Below, one piece after another: positions 7,673-14,023 of a stretch of DNA of 17,711 bases. The number at the start of each line of letters is the position of its first letter. Position 1 is the first letter of the stretch. This DNA is from Butyrivibrio sp. (lineage in GTDB: Bacteria > Bacillota > Clostridia > Lachnospirales > Lachnospiraceae): NCBI GenBank assembly GCA_024688095.1, contig JAILEJ010000007.1:1-17711 (forward strand). Reading direction: 5' to 3'. Below the pieces are notes generated by a model. That model ran no database searches. It saw only the letters and a list, made by a program, of their open reading frames with translations, and had not been told where the DNA came from. The position numbers and the translations under genes are program-made.

Positions 7673-7984
7673 TTATTCGCTTTCATTTTTGAAGATAATT
7701 TCACCCGGATAAACAAGTCCAAGCTTATCCTTTGCTACCTCTTCAATATATTTTCTTGTATGAGTATATTTCTCAAATTCAACTATTTCCTCAGCTCTCT
7801 GAGTTTCTTCATCAATCTGAGCCTGCAAAGCTTCTTCTTTTGCCTGATATACTTTCTCTTTTTGGAGAAGGGAATAACCCTTTACTGATACGACAACCAA
7901 AAGTATCAATACGGCTATACCAACCAGGAACATGCTTTGGCTGTTTTGAGACCTACCTCTTCTATATCTTGCTTTCGTTGCCAT
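7673..7984 (-). CDS. divIC: Septum formation initiator family protein (FtsB/DivIC)
   Basis: Small bitopic cell-division protein of 103 residues. A basic cytoplasmic N-terminus (ATKARYRRGR) is followed by one membrane helix (about 19-35), a coiled coil (about 40-70, rich in Glu, Gln and Ala), and the family's C-terminal signature with AKDKLGLVYPGEIIF (84-98). It should join the FtsL/FtsQ(DivIB) complex that activates septal wall synthesis. GAGGGG lies 7 bases before the ATG. Gene order supports the assignment: in Bacillus and Clostridia divIC lies in the same block with the S4 protein and tilS. The genes yabP and yabQ, which usually stand between the S4 gene and divIC, are absent. Confidence 0.88.
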   Translation of the reverse strand: MATKARYRRGRSQNSQSMFLVGIAVLILLVVVSVKGYSLLQKEKVYQAKEEALQAQIDEETQRAEEIVEFEKYTHTRKYIEEVAKDKLGLVYPGEIIFKNESE

Positions 7985-8067
7985 AACGCCCCTCTATGTA
8001 TACTGTTTAATGATTAATTTATTTCATTTATTTATATTATTAATTTTACGTCACATAGGCTCTACTG

Positions 8068-8307
8068 TCAAATATATCTGTATAAATTTGTTACATCTTC
8101 TTTGTGAACAGTTTCCTGAACGTCTAGGACTTCTACACTTACATCTTTATTTCCAAACTGTATTGTAAGCTTATCGCCAACTTTAACATCTGTACTTGCC
8201 TTGGCAGGACGACCGTTTATTGTAACTCTTCCGGCATCACAGGCTTCATTAGCCACTGTTCTGCGCTTTATAAGTCTTGTAACCTTAAGGTATTTATCTA
8301 ATCTCAT
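8068..8307 (-). CDS. rqcP: S4-domain RNA-binding protein RqcP (YabO/HslR family)
   Basis: A 79-residue protein made almost entirely of an S4 RNA-binding fold: MRLDKYLKVTRLIKRRT at the start, then GRVTINGRPAK and VKVGDKLTI (about 26-50). The B. subtilis homologue (YabO, RqcP) binds 50S subunits carrying stalled nascent chains and, with RqcH, supports C-terminal alanine tailing in ribosome-associated quality control. The match in length and sequence pattern and the position between HU and divIC support orthology; the RQC role here is by homology. The ribosome site AGGAGAG is suitably placed upstream of the ATG. A possible promoter overlaps the T tract of the HU terminator. Confidence 0.88.
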   Translation of the reverse strand: MRLDKYLKVTRLIKRRTVANEACDAGRVTINGRPAKASTDVKVGDKLTIQFGNKDVSVEVLDVQETVHKEDVTNLYRYI

Positions 8308-8339
8308 TTACTCTCTCCTGTTCTTCCGAAGATGAAAGA

Positions 8340-8369
8340 AATATATTTACAGTTTCCTCTATAAATCAA
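8340..8369 (-). promoter_or_regulatory. Possible promoter of rqcP-divIC
   Basis: On the minus strand TTGATT (8369-8364) and TATATT (8345-8340) are separated by 18 bases. The -35 matches the consensus at four of six positions and the -10 at five. It begins inside the T tract of the HU terminator, which would explain how rqcP is expressed after that terminator. Confidence 0.45.
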
Positions 8370-8399
8370 AAACCTCCGAGACATATTCGGCTCGGAGGT
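8366..8399 (-). terminator. Rho-independent terminator of HU
   Basis: The 9-bp GC-rich stem ACCTCCGAG/CTCGGAGGT (8372-8380 with 8391-8399) has a 10-base loop and is followed on the minus strand by TTTTTGATTT. It stands 11 bases after the HU stop codon. There is no T run on the plus strand, so it acts on the minus strand only. Confidence 0.88.
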
Positions 8400-8410
8400 C
8401 TTCAATCATC

Positions 8411-8683
8411 TTAGTTTACAGCATCTTTAAGAGCTTTACCAGCTTTAAACTTAGGAGCCTTTGAAGCTGCGATCTTCATTGTCTCACCAGTCTGAGGATT
8501 TCTTCCCTCTCTAGCTGCACGCTCTGATACTTCAAATGTTCCAAAGCCAACAAGCTGAACCTTATCATTTTTCTTTAACTGTGCTGTTACAACATCTGTA
8601 AAAGCCTTTACTGCCTTCTCGGCATCCTTTTTTGATAAACCTGCTTCTTCAGCAATAGCTGCTACAAGTTCTGTCTTGTTCAT
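8411..8683 (-). CDS. hup: DNA-binding protein HU
   Basis: Nucleoid-associated histone-like protein of 90 residues, the normal length. It starts MNKTELVAAIAEEAGLSKKDAE, has the core VGFGTFEVSERAAREGRNPQTGE (about 45-67) leading into the DNA-minor-groove arm, and ends with KAPKFKAGKALKDAVN. It would act as a dimer that bends DNA. The ribosome site GGGAGGA is well placed. The gene is monocistronic: a near-consensus promoter precedes it and a strong terminator follows. Neighbouring rqcP and divIC is the usual Clostridia arrangement. Confidence 0.96.
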   Translation of the reverse strand: MNKTELVAAIAEEAGLSKKDAEKAVKAFTDVVTAQLKKNDKVQLVGFGTFEVSERAAREGRNPQTGETMKIAASKAPKFKAGKALKDAVN

Positions 8684-8713
8684 GTTGGATTCCTCCCAAT
8701 ATTTTAATATGAA

Positions 8714-8738
8714 AGACCCTTGCCTTTGGCAAAGGTCT
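8714..8738 (-). other. Stem-loop at the predicted 5' end of the HU mRNA
   Basis: AGACC and TTGCC arms pair with GGCAA and GGTCT around a TTT loop, with one internal mismatch. The predicted transcription start is near 8739, so the RNA would begin almost at the base of this hairpin. It is followed by TTTCATATT, not a proper T run, so it is better read as a leader structure than as a terminator. Confidence 0.55.
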
Positions 8739-8745
8739 GTATATA

Positions 8746-8774
8746 CTTATAACTTTATTTAACTTTTTTGTCAA
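8746..8774 (-). promoter_or_regulatory. Strong sigma-A-type promoter of HU
   Basis: On the minus strand a perfect TTGACA (8774-8769) and TATAAG (8751-8746) are separated by 17 bases, with an AT-rich spacer. This is one of the best promoters in the window and fits an abundant nucleoid protein. Confidence 0.85.
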
Positions 8775-8778
8775 GTGC

Positions 8779-8800
8779 AAAACCCTTTATTTTAGGGATT
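8779..8800 (-). terminator. Weak terminator-like hairpin after the PEGA gene
   Basis: CCCT/AGGG (8794-8797 with 8783-8786), flanked by A-T pairs across one mismatch, is followed on the minus strand by TTTT. It is small and probably inefficient, but it lies 15 bases after the PEGA stop and just before the HU promoter, and no better terminator is present there. Confidence 0.35.
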
Positions 8801-8814
8801 TTTAGCTGTTTTTA

Positions 8815-10596
8815 TCAGTTTGATGACAGATTATTACCGGAAACAGATGAGTCAGATGAAGTGGATGCAGATGAACTGCTGTCTGAGCTACTCTCTGTAC
8901 TGCTATTTGAAGTACTGTCACTACTGCTACCAGCTGTAGATGAGCTATTATCTGTGCTGCTGCTTGAAGAGCTGTCACTACCTGATGATGAACTGCTGCT
9001 ACTGTCTGATTTTGTTTCACCTTCTTTTACAAGGTCAGGGAATGAATAGGTTACACTATCACTACTTTCATCAATATTTACAGTATAGCTCTTTGTCTCA
9101 TAGCCTTCTTTTTGAAGGGTAATCATGTGCTTACCTGCAGTAAGATTTAATGCTGCAGGGATCGTTCCTGTAAAATCTCCATCCACATATATATTTGCTG
9201 AAACAGGCGTATCAACAAATATCTGATACTTTACCGTTGTCTCTGAATCATCATCTGTCGTTACAGTGTCATCATCTTCTGTAGAAGATGTTGTCGATGA
9301 CTCTGAATCGGTTGTTACATATGTATATGCCGCTCCTGATGTATCTTCGCTTGAAGCTGTGCTGCTTGCGCTGTTTGAACTGCTTGCATTCGATGATGCC
9401 TTTGCAGTTGCAGCAGTTGAAATTGATTTATCATTTGTTGTAACAGCACCGTTACTTGAAGCCGAAGCCGCATTATTTGATGCACTTGTTCCCTTTGTCG
9501 AGGAATTAGTGTTTGTCGATGCTGAAGATGCACTGTTTGAAGATGAACCACTTATAGAATTACTTGAATCTGACTCTGATTCAGCATCATCACTTTTTTC
9601 AAGCTTTATTTCGAGTACTGCAATCTCCTGCGCAACCTTGAGATTTTTATCAAAGCTCTCATAGCCTTCTGCAAAAGCCTGCACTCTGTGAATTCCATAT
9701 TCGTAGCTTCTTGGAACTCCAGTGATTATCTGGTCTCCATCTACATATACCTTTGTATTTTCGGGTGATACCTCAAAGGTTACTGTTCCTTCTTTTGGCT
9801 GCTCTACAGGGATATCGCTGGTATCTATTATTGTCTGTCTGTTTCTTTTTACCTCTACTTCAGCAGAGTAGTTTGTTTTATCACTGATAATATTTAGTGT
9901 ATATGTACCTTCCGGTGCGCTGACAAGCATGTTTGGAGTAATCTTTTTTATTACCTCATTATCTAGCTCCATCCAGGAACCTACAAGACTTGTCTTTCCT
10001 ACAACATCCGAAGACAGGCTTACATATCCGTGGCCCTTTGTTACTACAATGCTATATAACTCTTTGCCGACACCACTTACACGAACAGTATCCGTATCAA
10101 GAATATTTTCTGCAAGACATGCTTTTCCATCTGCCATAATAAGAGTCTTTGGTGATATATGATATATCTTTCCATTTATTTTGGCAGTCTCATCACCCCT
10201 TATAAGATCATGCTGCGTAACATCATTAATTACAAAAGCTTCTGTCGATACATCAAGTGAGTTTAAATGCTTTGAGCTTTTTAAAAAAGTGATATCTACA
10301 ATTTCTCCTTCTTCAAGAAGTGCCGCAGATATTGCTTTTCCGTACTCATCATACATATATGAAGTATTATCATAAGAAAGCGTGTAACTCTTTCCAGTAT
10401 CAAAATTTCTGAACTGGATCTGTTTCAGAGCTGTATCAACACGCCTTACGGTTGCCGTATCTGCCGAGTCATATTTTCCAAGAAGAGATACTTTGACTGT
10501 TGATGCTGCCTCGTATGTACATGGATTTGTCCAAAAAACCGATCCTGCTACCAGAAAAGATACTGTTATCGCTACAAGTTTTCTAATCTTTCTCAT
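8815..10596 (-). CDS. Secreted PEGA-domain protein with serine-rich linkers
   Basis: A 593-residue protein of unknown specific function. Basic residues and a hydrophobic stretch (about 7-22) form an export signal; cleavage near Glu29-Ala-Ala is plausible and there is no lipobox. Residues about 33-265 form a beta-rich region I do not recognise. A PEGA domain lies at about 271-333 (VYVDGDQIITGVPRSYEYGIH, AEGYESF), then a low-complexity Ser/Ala/Asn/Thr linker (about 338-455). A second PEGA domain follows at about 456-521 (IYVDGDFTG, LTAGKHMITLQKEGYE), then a tail of about 65 residues, mostly Ser and Asp. PEGA domains are usually on the cell surface and often fused to other modules. No LPXTG or C-terminal membrane anchor is visible. 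Its ATG overlaps the cca stop by one base with a GGGGAAGG ribosome site just upstream, so it is translationally coupled to cca. Confidence 0.85.
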   Translation of the reverse strand: MRKIRKLVAITVSFLVAGSVFWTNPCTYEAASTVKVSLLGKYDSADTATVRRVDTALKQIQFRNFDTGKSYTLSYDNTSYMYDEYGKAISAALLEEGEIVDITFLKSSKHLNSLDVSTEAFVINDVTQHDLIRGDETAKINGKIYHISPKTLIMADGKACLAENILDTDTVRVSGVGKELYSIVVTKGHGYVSLSSDVVGKTSLVGSWMELDNEVIKKITPNMLVSAPEGTYTLNIISDKTNYSAEVEVKRNRQTIIDTSDIPVEQPKEGTVTFEVSPENTKVYVDGDQIITGVPRSYEYGIHRVQAFAEGYESFDKNLKVAQEIAVLEIKLEKSDDAESESDSSNSISGSSSNSASSASTNTNSSTKGTSASNNAASASSNGAVTTNDKSISTAATAKASSNASSSNSASSTASSEDTSGAAYTYVTTDSESSTTSSTEDDDTVTTDDDSETTVKYQIFVDTPVSANIYVDGDFTGTIPAALNLTAGKHMITLQKEGYETKSYTVNIDESSDSVTYSFPDLVKEGETKSDSSSSSSSGSDSSSSSSTDNSSSTAGSSSDSTSNSSTESSSDSSSSASTSSDSSVSGNNLSSN

Positions 10597-11936
10597 CAGA
10601 ATTCCTTCCCCTCAAATTTAGAGATATTTTCAATCAAAAAAGTTTTCGTATTATGTTCCGGATATTCCAAAACATCCATTAACATCCTTTTTAAAATCTC
10701 TCCGATTCTCTGACCGGGTTCAATTCCCTCCTCCATGAGATCCTTTCCATTTACTGCAAGCTGCTTTAAGGATAAGCAGTTTTTATCTTCAAGAATTTGG
10801 TGATATACCTTTTCTATCTCATCTATCCAGGCGAACTTTTCCTCTTTTCCAAAGTCGCTTTGTCCGCATGTATCTGCTCTTTTTACTTCTATGAGATAAG
10901 GAAAATCTGCTTCTCCAACCTTGTATATTGCTTTTCTTACATTCTTTGGAGTAGCATCAAATCTATAATCATGGTACAAAATCAAGTTGCAGACTCTGTC
11001 CATTGTGTTCCTGTCAAATTTAAGTCTTTTCATTATCTTTTTAGTCATCTGGCTTCCAAGTTCCGGATGGCCTTTAAAGTGGTCGAGTCCGCTGCTGTCG
11101 GTAACTTTCTTTTCCGGCTTTGCTATATCATGGAAAAGCATTGTTATCCTTAGAACTCTGTCACTTCTTATATTCTTTAATGTTTCTATAATATGGTATC
11201 CGACGGTATACTTATGATGCGGATTATTCTGCTCAGTTATCATACATTTATCAAACTCTGGAAGTATGACCTTAGTTATTCCCATTTTATAGGCATCTTC
11301 AATCTTTTCCGGATGATCTGACAAAAGAAGCTTTACAAGCTCTGTCTGTATTCTTTCTGCGCTTATCTTTTCAAGATCTTTACTCTTATTTTCAATTGCC
11401 GATTTTGTATCTTCGTCAATATCATAGCCAAGCTGCGCTGAAAATCTTATTGCTCTCATTATTCTAAGAGCATCTTCATCAAATCTTTTTTCGGCATTTC
11501 CAACACATCTGATTAGCTTTCTTTTTATATCGCCTAGTCCGTCAAATTCATCAACAAGACCTTCCTCGTCGTTGTATGCCATTGCATTTATAGTAAAATC
11601 ACGTCTTTCAAGGTCTTCTTTTAGACTACCTGTGTATATCACATTTTCCGGATGTCTTCCATCAAGGTACTCTCCGTCAATTCGATATGTGGTAACTTCA
11701 AAGCCTTCTTTATCAATCATTACAGTTACTGTTCCATGAGCAATACCTGTATCTATTGTCCTTTTAAAGAGCTTTTTTACCTGCTCCGGTCTGGCACTAG
11801 TGGTAATGTCCCAATCCTCAGGATTTCTCCCAAGGATTGAGTCACGTACACATCCACCTACCACATAAGCCTCAAATCCGGCTTCATGTATTGTATCTAG
11901 TACTTTTTTTGCATTATTCGGAATATTTATCTTCAT
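10596..11936 (-). CDS. cca: CCA tRNA nucleotidyltransferase with HD domain
   Basis: Adds or repairs the 3' CCA end of tRNAs with CTP and ATP and no nucleic acid template. Numbering from the ATG at 11936, the class II nucleotidyltransferase head shows VGGCVRDSILG (26-36), the catalytic DWD (41-43), and the RRDFTINAMAY motif (111-121). The neck RFDEDALRIMRAIRFS follows. The C-terminal part has an HD-type segment LFHDIAKP (267-274) and YHDYRFD, as in many Firmicutes enzymes. An in-frame TTG at 11954 would add six residues, but neither start has a good ribosome site; I chose ATG because homologues begin near MKINIPNNAKK. It lies 43 bases after proS with no terminator between, so it is probably in the same T-box-controlled transcript. 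The stop overlaps the PEGA gene start. Confidence 0.93.
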   Translation of the reverse strand: MKINIPNNAKKVLDTIHEAGFEAYVVGGCVRDSILGRNPEDWDITTSARPEQVKKLFKRTIDTGIAHGTVTVMIDKEGFEVTTYRIDGEYLDGRHPENVIYTGSLKEDLERRDFTINAMAYNDEEGLVDEFDGLGDIKRKLIRCVGNAEKRFDEDALRIMRAIRFSAQLGYDIDEDTKSAIENKSKDLEKISAERIQTELVKLLLSDHPEKIEDAYKMGITKVILPEFDKCMITEQNNPHHKYTVGYHIIETLKNIRSDRVLRITMLFHDIAKPEKKVTDSSGLDHFKGHPELGSQMTKKIMKRLKFDRNTMDRVCNLILYHDYRFDATPKNVRKAIYKVGEADFPYLIEVKRADTCGQSDFGKEEKFAWIDEIEKVYHQILEDKNCLSLKQLAVNGKDLMEEGIEPGQRIGEILKRMLMDVLEYPEHNTKTFLIENISKFEGKEF

Positions 11937-11979
11937 ATTTTCATAATATCTCAAATATCTATAATTGTGAAATTAAATT

Positions 11980-13419
11980 TTAATATGCTCTTCCCCAGTA
12001 AACCATTTTCTTAGCAGGCTTTCCACATATTACGCAGGTATCTGAAATGTTTTCCTGCTCAAAAGGAATACATCTGCTGGTTACGCTGTAGTCTTCCTTT
12101 ATCTTGTCTTCACATTCACGACATCCACACCACATAGCCTTAACAAAGCCCTTTGTTTCCTTGAAGTTTTCTTCAAATTCTTCTTTGTTTCTTGCTGTAT
12201 ATGTATGTGCTTCAAGATGCTTCTTTGCTCTGTCAAACATATCCTTCTGGATTGTATCAAGAAGCTCTGCTGCAGTCTTTACAACATCATCGATTGCACA
12301 TTCAATCTTTTCTCTTGTGTCTCGTCTTACAAGTACGCACTTTCCTGCTTCAATATCCTTAGGTCCAATCTCAACACGGATAGGTGTTCCACGCATTTCC
12401 TGCTCAGAGAACTTATATCCTGGTGTTCTGTCTGTATCATCAATATTTGCACGAATATCAGCCTTCTTAAGAGCAGCAACAATTTCATTTGCCTTGTCAA
12501 GAACGCCTTCTTTTTTCTGCTGGATTGGAATAACTGTAATCTGGATTGGAGCAATCTTTGGTGGAAGTACAAGTCCTGAGTTATCTCCGTGAACCATGAT
12601 CATAGCACCGATTGTTCTTGTTGTAAGTCCCCATGATGTCTGGAATACATAATGAAGCTTGTTATCCTTACCCGCATACTGAATCTCAAATGCCTTGGCA
12701 AAACCATCACCAAAGTTATGGCTTGTTGCAGACTGAAGTGCTCTGCAGTCATGCATAAGTGCTTCTACTGTATAAGTAGCTTCTGCTCCTGCAAACTTTT
12801 CTTTTTCTGTCTTCTGTCCCTTTATTACAGGTATAGCCATATCATTTTCGAGGAAATCAGCATAAACATTGAGCATCTGCTGAGTTCTCTCTTCAGCTTC
12901 CTCAAATGTTGCATGTGCTGTATGTCCTTCCTGCCATAAGAATTCTCTTGAACGAAGGAAAGGTCTTGTCTCTTTTTCCCATCTTACAACGCTGCACCAC
13001 TGGTTAAGTACCTGTGGAAGGTCCTTGTAAGAATGAATTTCTCCCTTATAGTAATCACAGAAAAGTGTCTCAGATGTAGGACGTACACAAAAACGCTCAT
13101 TGAGCTTTTCAAGTCCGCCATGTGTTACCCATGCAACTTCTGGTGCAAAGCCTTCTACGTGATCCTTTTCCTTCTGAAGAAGTGACTCTGGAATAAACAT
13201 TGGAAGGTATGCGTTCTGAACACCTGTCTCTTTGAATCTTGCATCAAGGTGCTTTTGGATAAGCTCCCAGATTGCGTAACCTGCTGGCTTTATTACCATA
13301 CATCCTTTAATGTTTGAGTAGCTGATAAGACCAGCTTTGATGACTACGTCTGTGTACCACTGTGTGAAATCTTCATCCATAGATGTGATCTCGGATACGA
13401 GTTTCTTGTTGTCTGCCAT
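11980..13419 (-). CDS. proS: Prolyl-tRNA synthetase, archaeal/eukaryotic type
   Basis: Attaches proline to tRNA-Pro. The 479 residues are the short form that lacks the INS editing domain of the classical bacterial enzyme. Class II motif 2 is in FLRSREFLWQEGHTAH (154-169), with the proline-site segment CVRPTSE (111-117), and motif 3 is GLTTRTIGAMIMVHGD (264-279). An anticodon-binding domain follows (about 290-400). The C-terminal domain has a cysteine cluster (Cys431, 433, 436, 450, 462, 465) able to hold zinc, and the chain ends in Tyr (YWGRAY), as in archaeal-type ProRS where the terminal Tyr reaches the active site. The ATG follows a strong AGGAGGA site. It is preceded by a proline T-box, so expression should rise when tRNA-Pro is uncharged. 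Lacking INS, alanine mischarging would need a free-standing editing protein elsewhere. Confidence 0.97.
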   Translation of the reverse strand: MADNKKLVSEITSMDEDFTQWYTDVVIKAGLISYSNIKGCMVIKPAGYAIWELIQKHLDARFKETGVQNAYLPMFIPESLLQKEKDHVEGFAPEVAWVTHGGLEKLNERFCVRPTSETLFCDYYKGEIHSYKDLPQVLNQWCSVVRWEKETRPFLRSREFLWQEGHTAHATFEEAEERTQQMLNVYADFLENDMAIPVIKGQKTEKEKFAGAEATYTVEALMHDCRALQSATSHNFGDGFAKAFEIQYAGKDNKLHYVFQTSWGLTTRTIGAMIMVHGDNSGLVLPPKIAPIQITVIPIQQKKEGVLDKANEIVAALKKADIRANIDDTDRTPGYKFSEQEMRGTPIRVEIGPKDIEAGKCVLVRRDTREKIECAIDDVVKTAAELLDTIQKDMFDRAKKHLEAHTYTARNKEEFEENFKETKGFVKAMWCGCRECEDKIKEDYSVTSRCIPFEQENISDTCVICGKPAKKMVYWGRAY

Positions 13420-13463
13420 ATTTTCCTCCTAATTTTTCTCCAGGGGCTCTTTAAAATTTCCAA

Positions 13464-13756
13464 TAAAAAAAGTCCCTGTTATTTTCTAACAGGGACCGAT
13501 ATTTTCATTCGGCGGTACCACCCTAATTAAATCTGCTGTTTTAATAAATATCTTTAATATTTACTAATTACAATTATTGCTAATTTGCAGATTTCTCTTA
13601 ATTCTATCCGTAACGCTGATATGCGCTGTACTTTCATACAGAACTCCAAGGTAGGTTCATAGAATTATGCGTAGGAACTTCCACCCTTTTTGTTCCCTCT
13701 CTGTAACGATTCTTTCTATTACTATTCCTCTTCAATGTTATATTTTTATTTGAATA
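13464..13756 (-). promoter_or_regulatory. Proline-specific T-box riboswitch leader of proS
   Basis: The minus-strand leader has the hallmark T-box AGGGTGGTACCGCC (13524-13511), followed by a perfect 10-bp terminator stem (13487-13496 with 13472-13481) and a T run at 13471-13465. Stem I shows AGAGAGGGAA (13702-13693), with GGAAC pairing to GTTCC around the distal loop. On its 3' side GAA-CCT-ACC places the likely specifier CCT (Pro) at 13655-13653. Reading one base later would give CTA (Leu), but the downstream proS settles the choice. Binding of uncharged tRNA-Pro should favour the antiterminator and allow transcription of proS, and probably of cca and the PEGA gene. Confidence 0.95.
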
Positions 13757-13762
13757 TGTATA

Positions 13763-13791
13763 ATTTTATGTTCTTGTTTTTTCTATGTCAA
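13763..13791 (-). promoter_or_regulatory. Promoter of the T-box-proS-cca-PEGA operon
   Basis: On the minus strand a perfect TTGACA (13791-13786) and TAAAAT (13768-13763) are separated by 17 bases. The predicted start near 13756 opens the T-box leader. Confidence 0.85.
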
Positions 13792-13832
13792 GCTAATCTT
13801 TTTTATAAATATTCCTGCTTTTTAAGACGACA

Positions 13833-13849
13833 TTTCATGACTTATGAAA
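13833..13849. repeat. Inverted repeat between two divergent promoters
   Basis: TTTCAT and ATGAAA are perfect arms around five bases (GACTT). It lies between the divergent proS and Fn3-gene promoters in an otherwise featureless AT-rich stretch of about 150 bases (13792-13944). It could be an operator, but a 6-base arm can occur by chance. Confidence 0.25.
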
Positions 13850-13944
13850 CATTGAAACAAAAAGTCCTATGAATTCTTAATAATCTCTCTATTTTCTAAT
13901 ATTTATAAGATTTTCAAATTTTTCAGAAATTATATTAATTTTTA

Positions 13945-13973
13945 TTTACAATTTTGTTACAACATAGTAAAAT
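13945..13973 (+). promoter_or_regulatory. Promoter of the Fn3-type protein gene
   Basis: TTTACA (13945-13950) and TAAAAT (13968-13973) are separated by exactly 17 bases. Start near 13980 gives a leader of about 44 bases that ends in AAGGAGGAAG before the ATG. Confidence 0.8.
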
Positions 13974-14023
13974 TTATCTCGTTCAAAAAATTTAATATTT
14001 ATAAAATCCAAGGAGGAAGCGGA

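Noticed and set aside
8768..9664. Plus-strand ORFs at 8768-9049 and 9266-9664 rich in Leu, Glu and Ser
   Set aside because: They are antisense reflections of the serine/aspartate-rich linkers of the PEGA gene. Their composition follows from the repeats, and they lack ribosome sites and recognisable domains.
12104..12592. Plus-strand ORF of 162 codons opposite proS
   Set aside because: It lies entirely over the conserved catalytic and anticodon domains of ProRS and has a Ser/Phe-rich antisense composition.
13653..13655. Reading the T-box specifier as CTA (Leu), one base later
   Set aside because: The CCT frame fits the GAA-specifier-ACC context and agrees with proS directly downstream.
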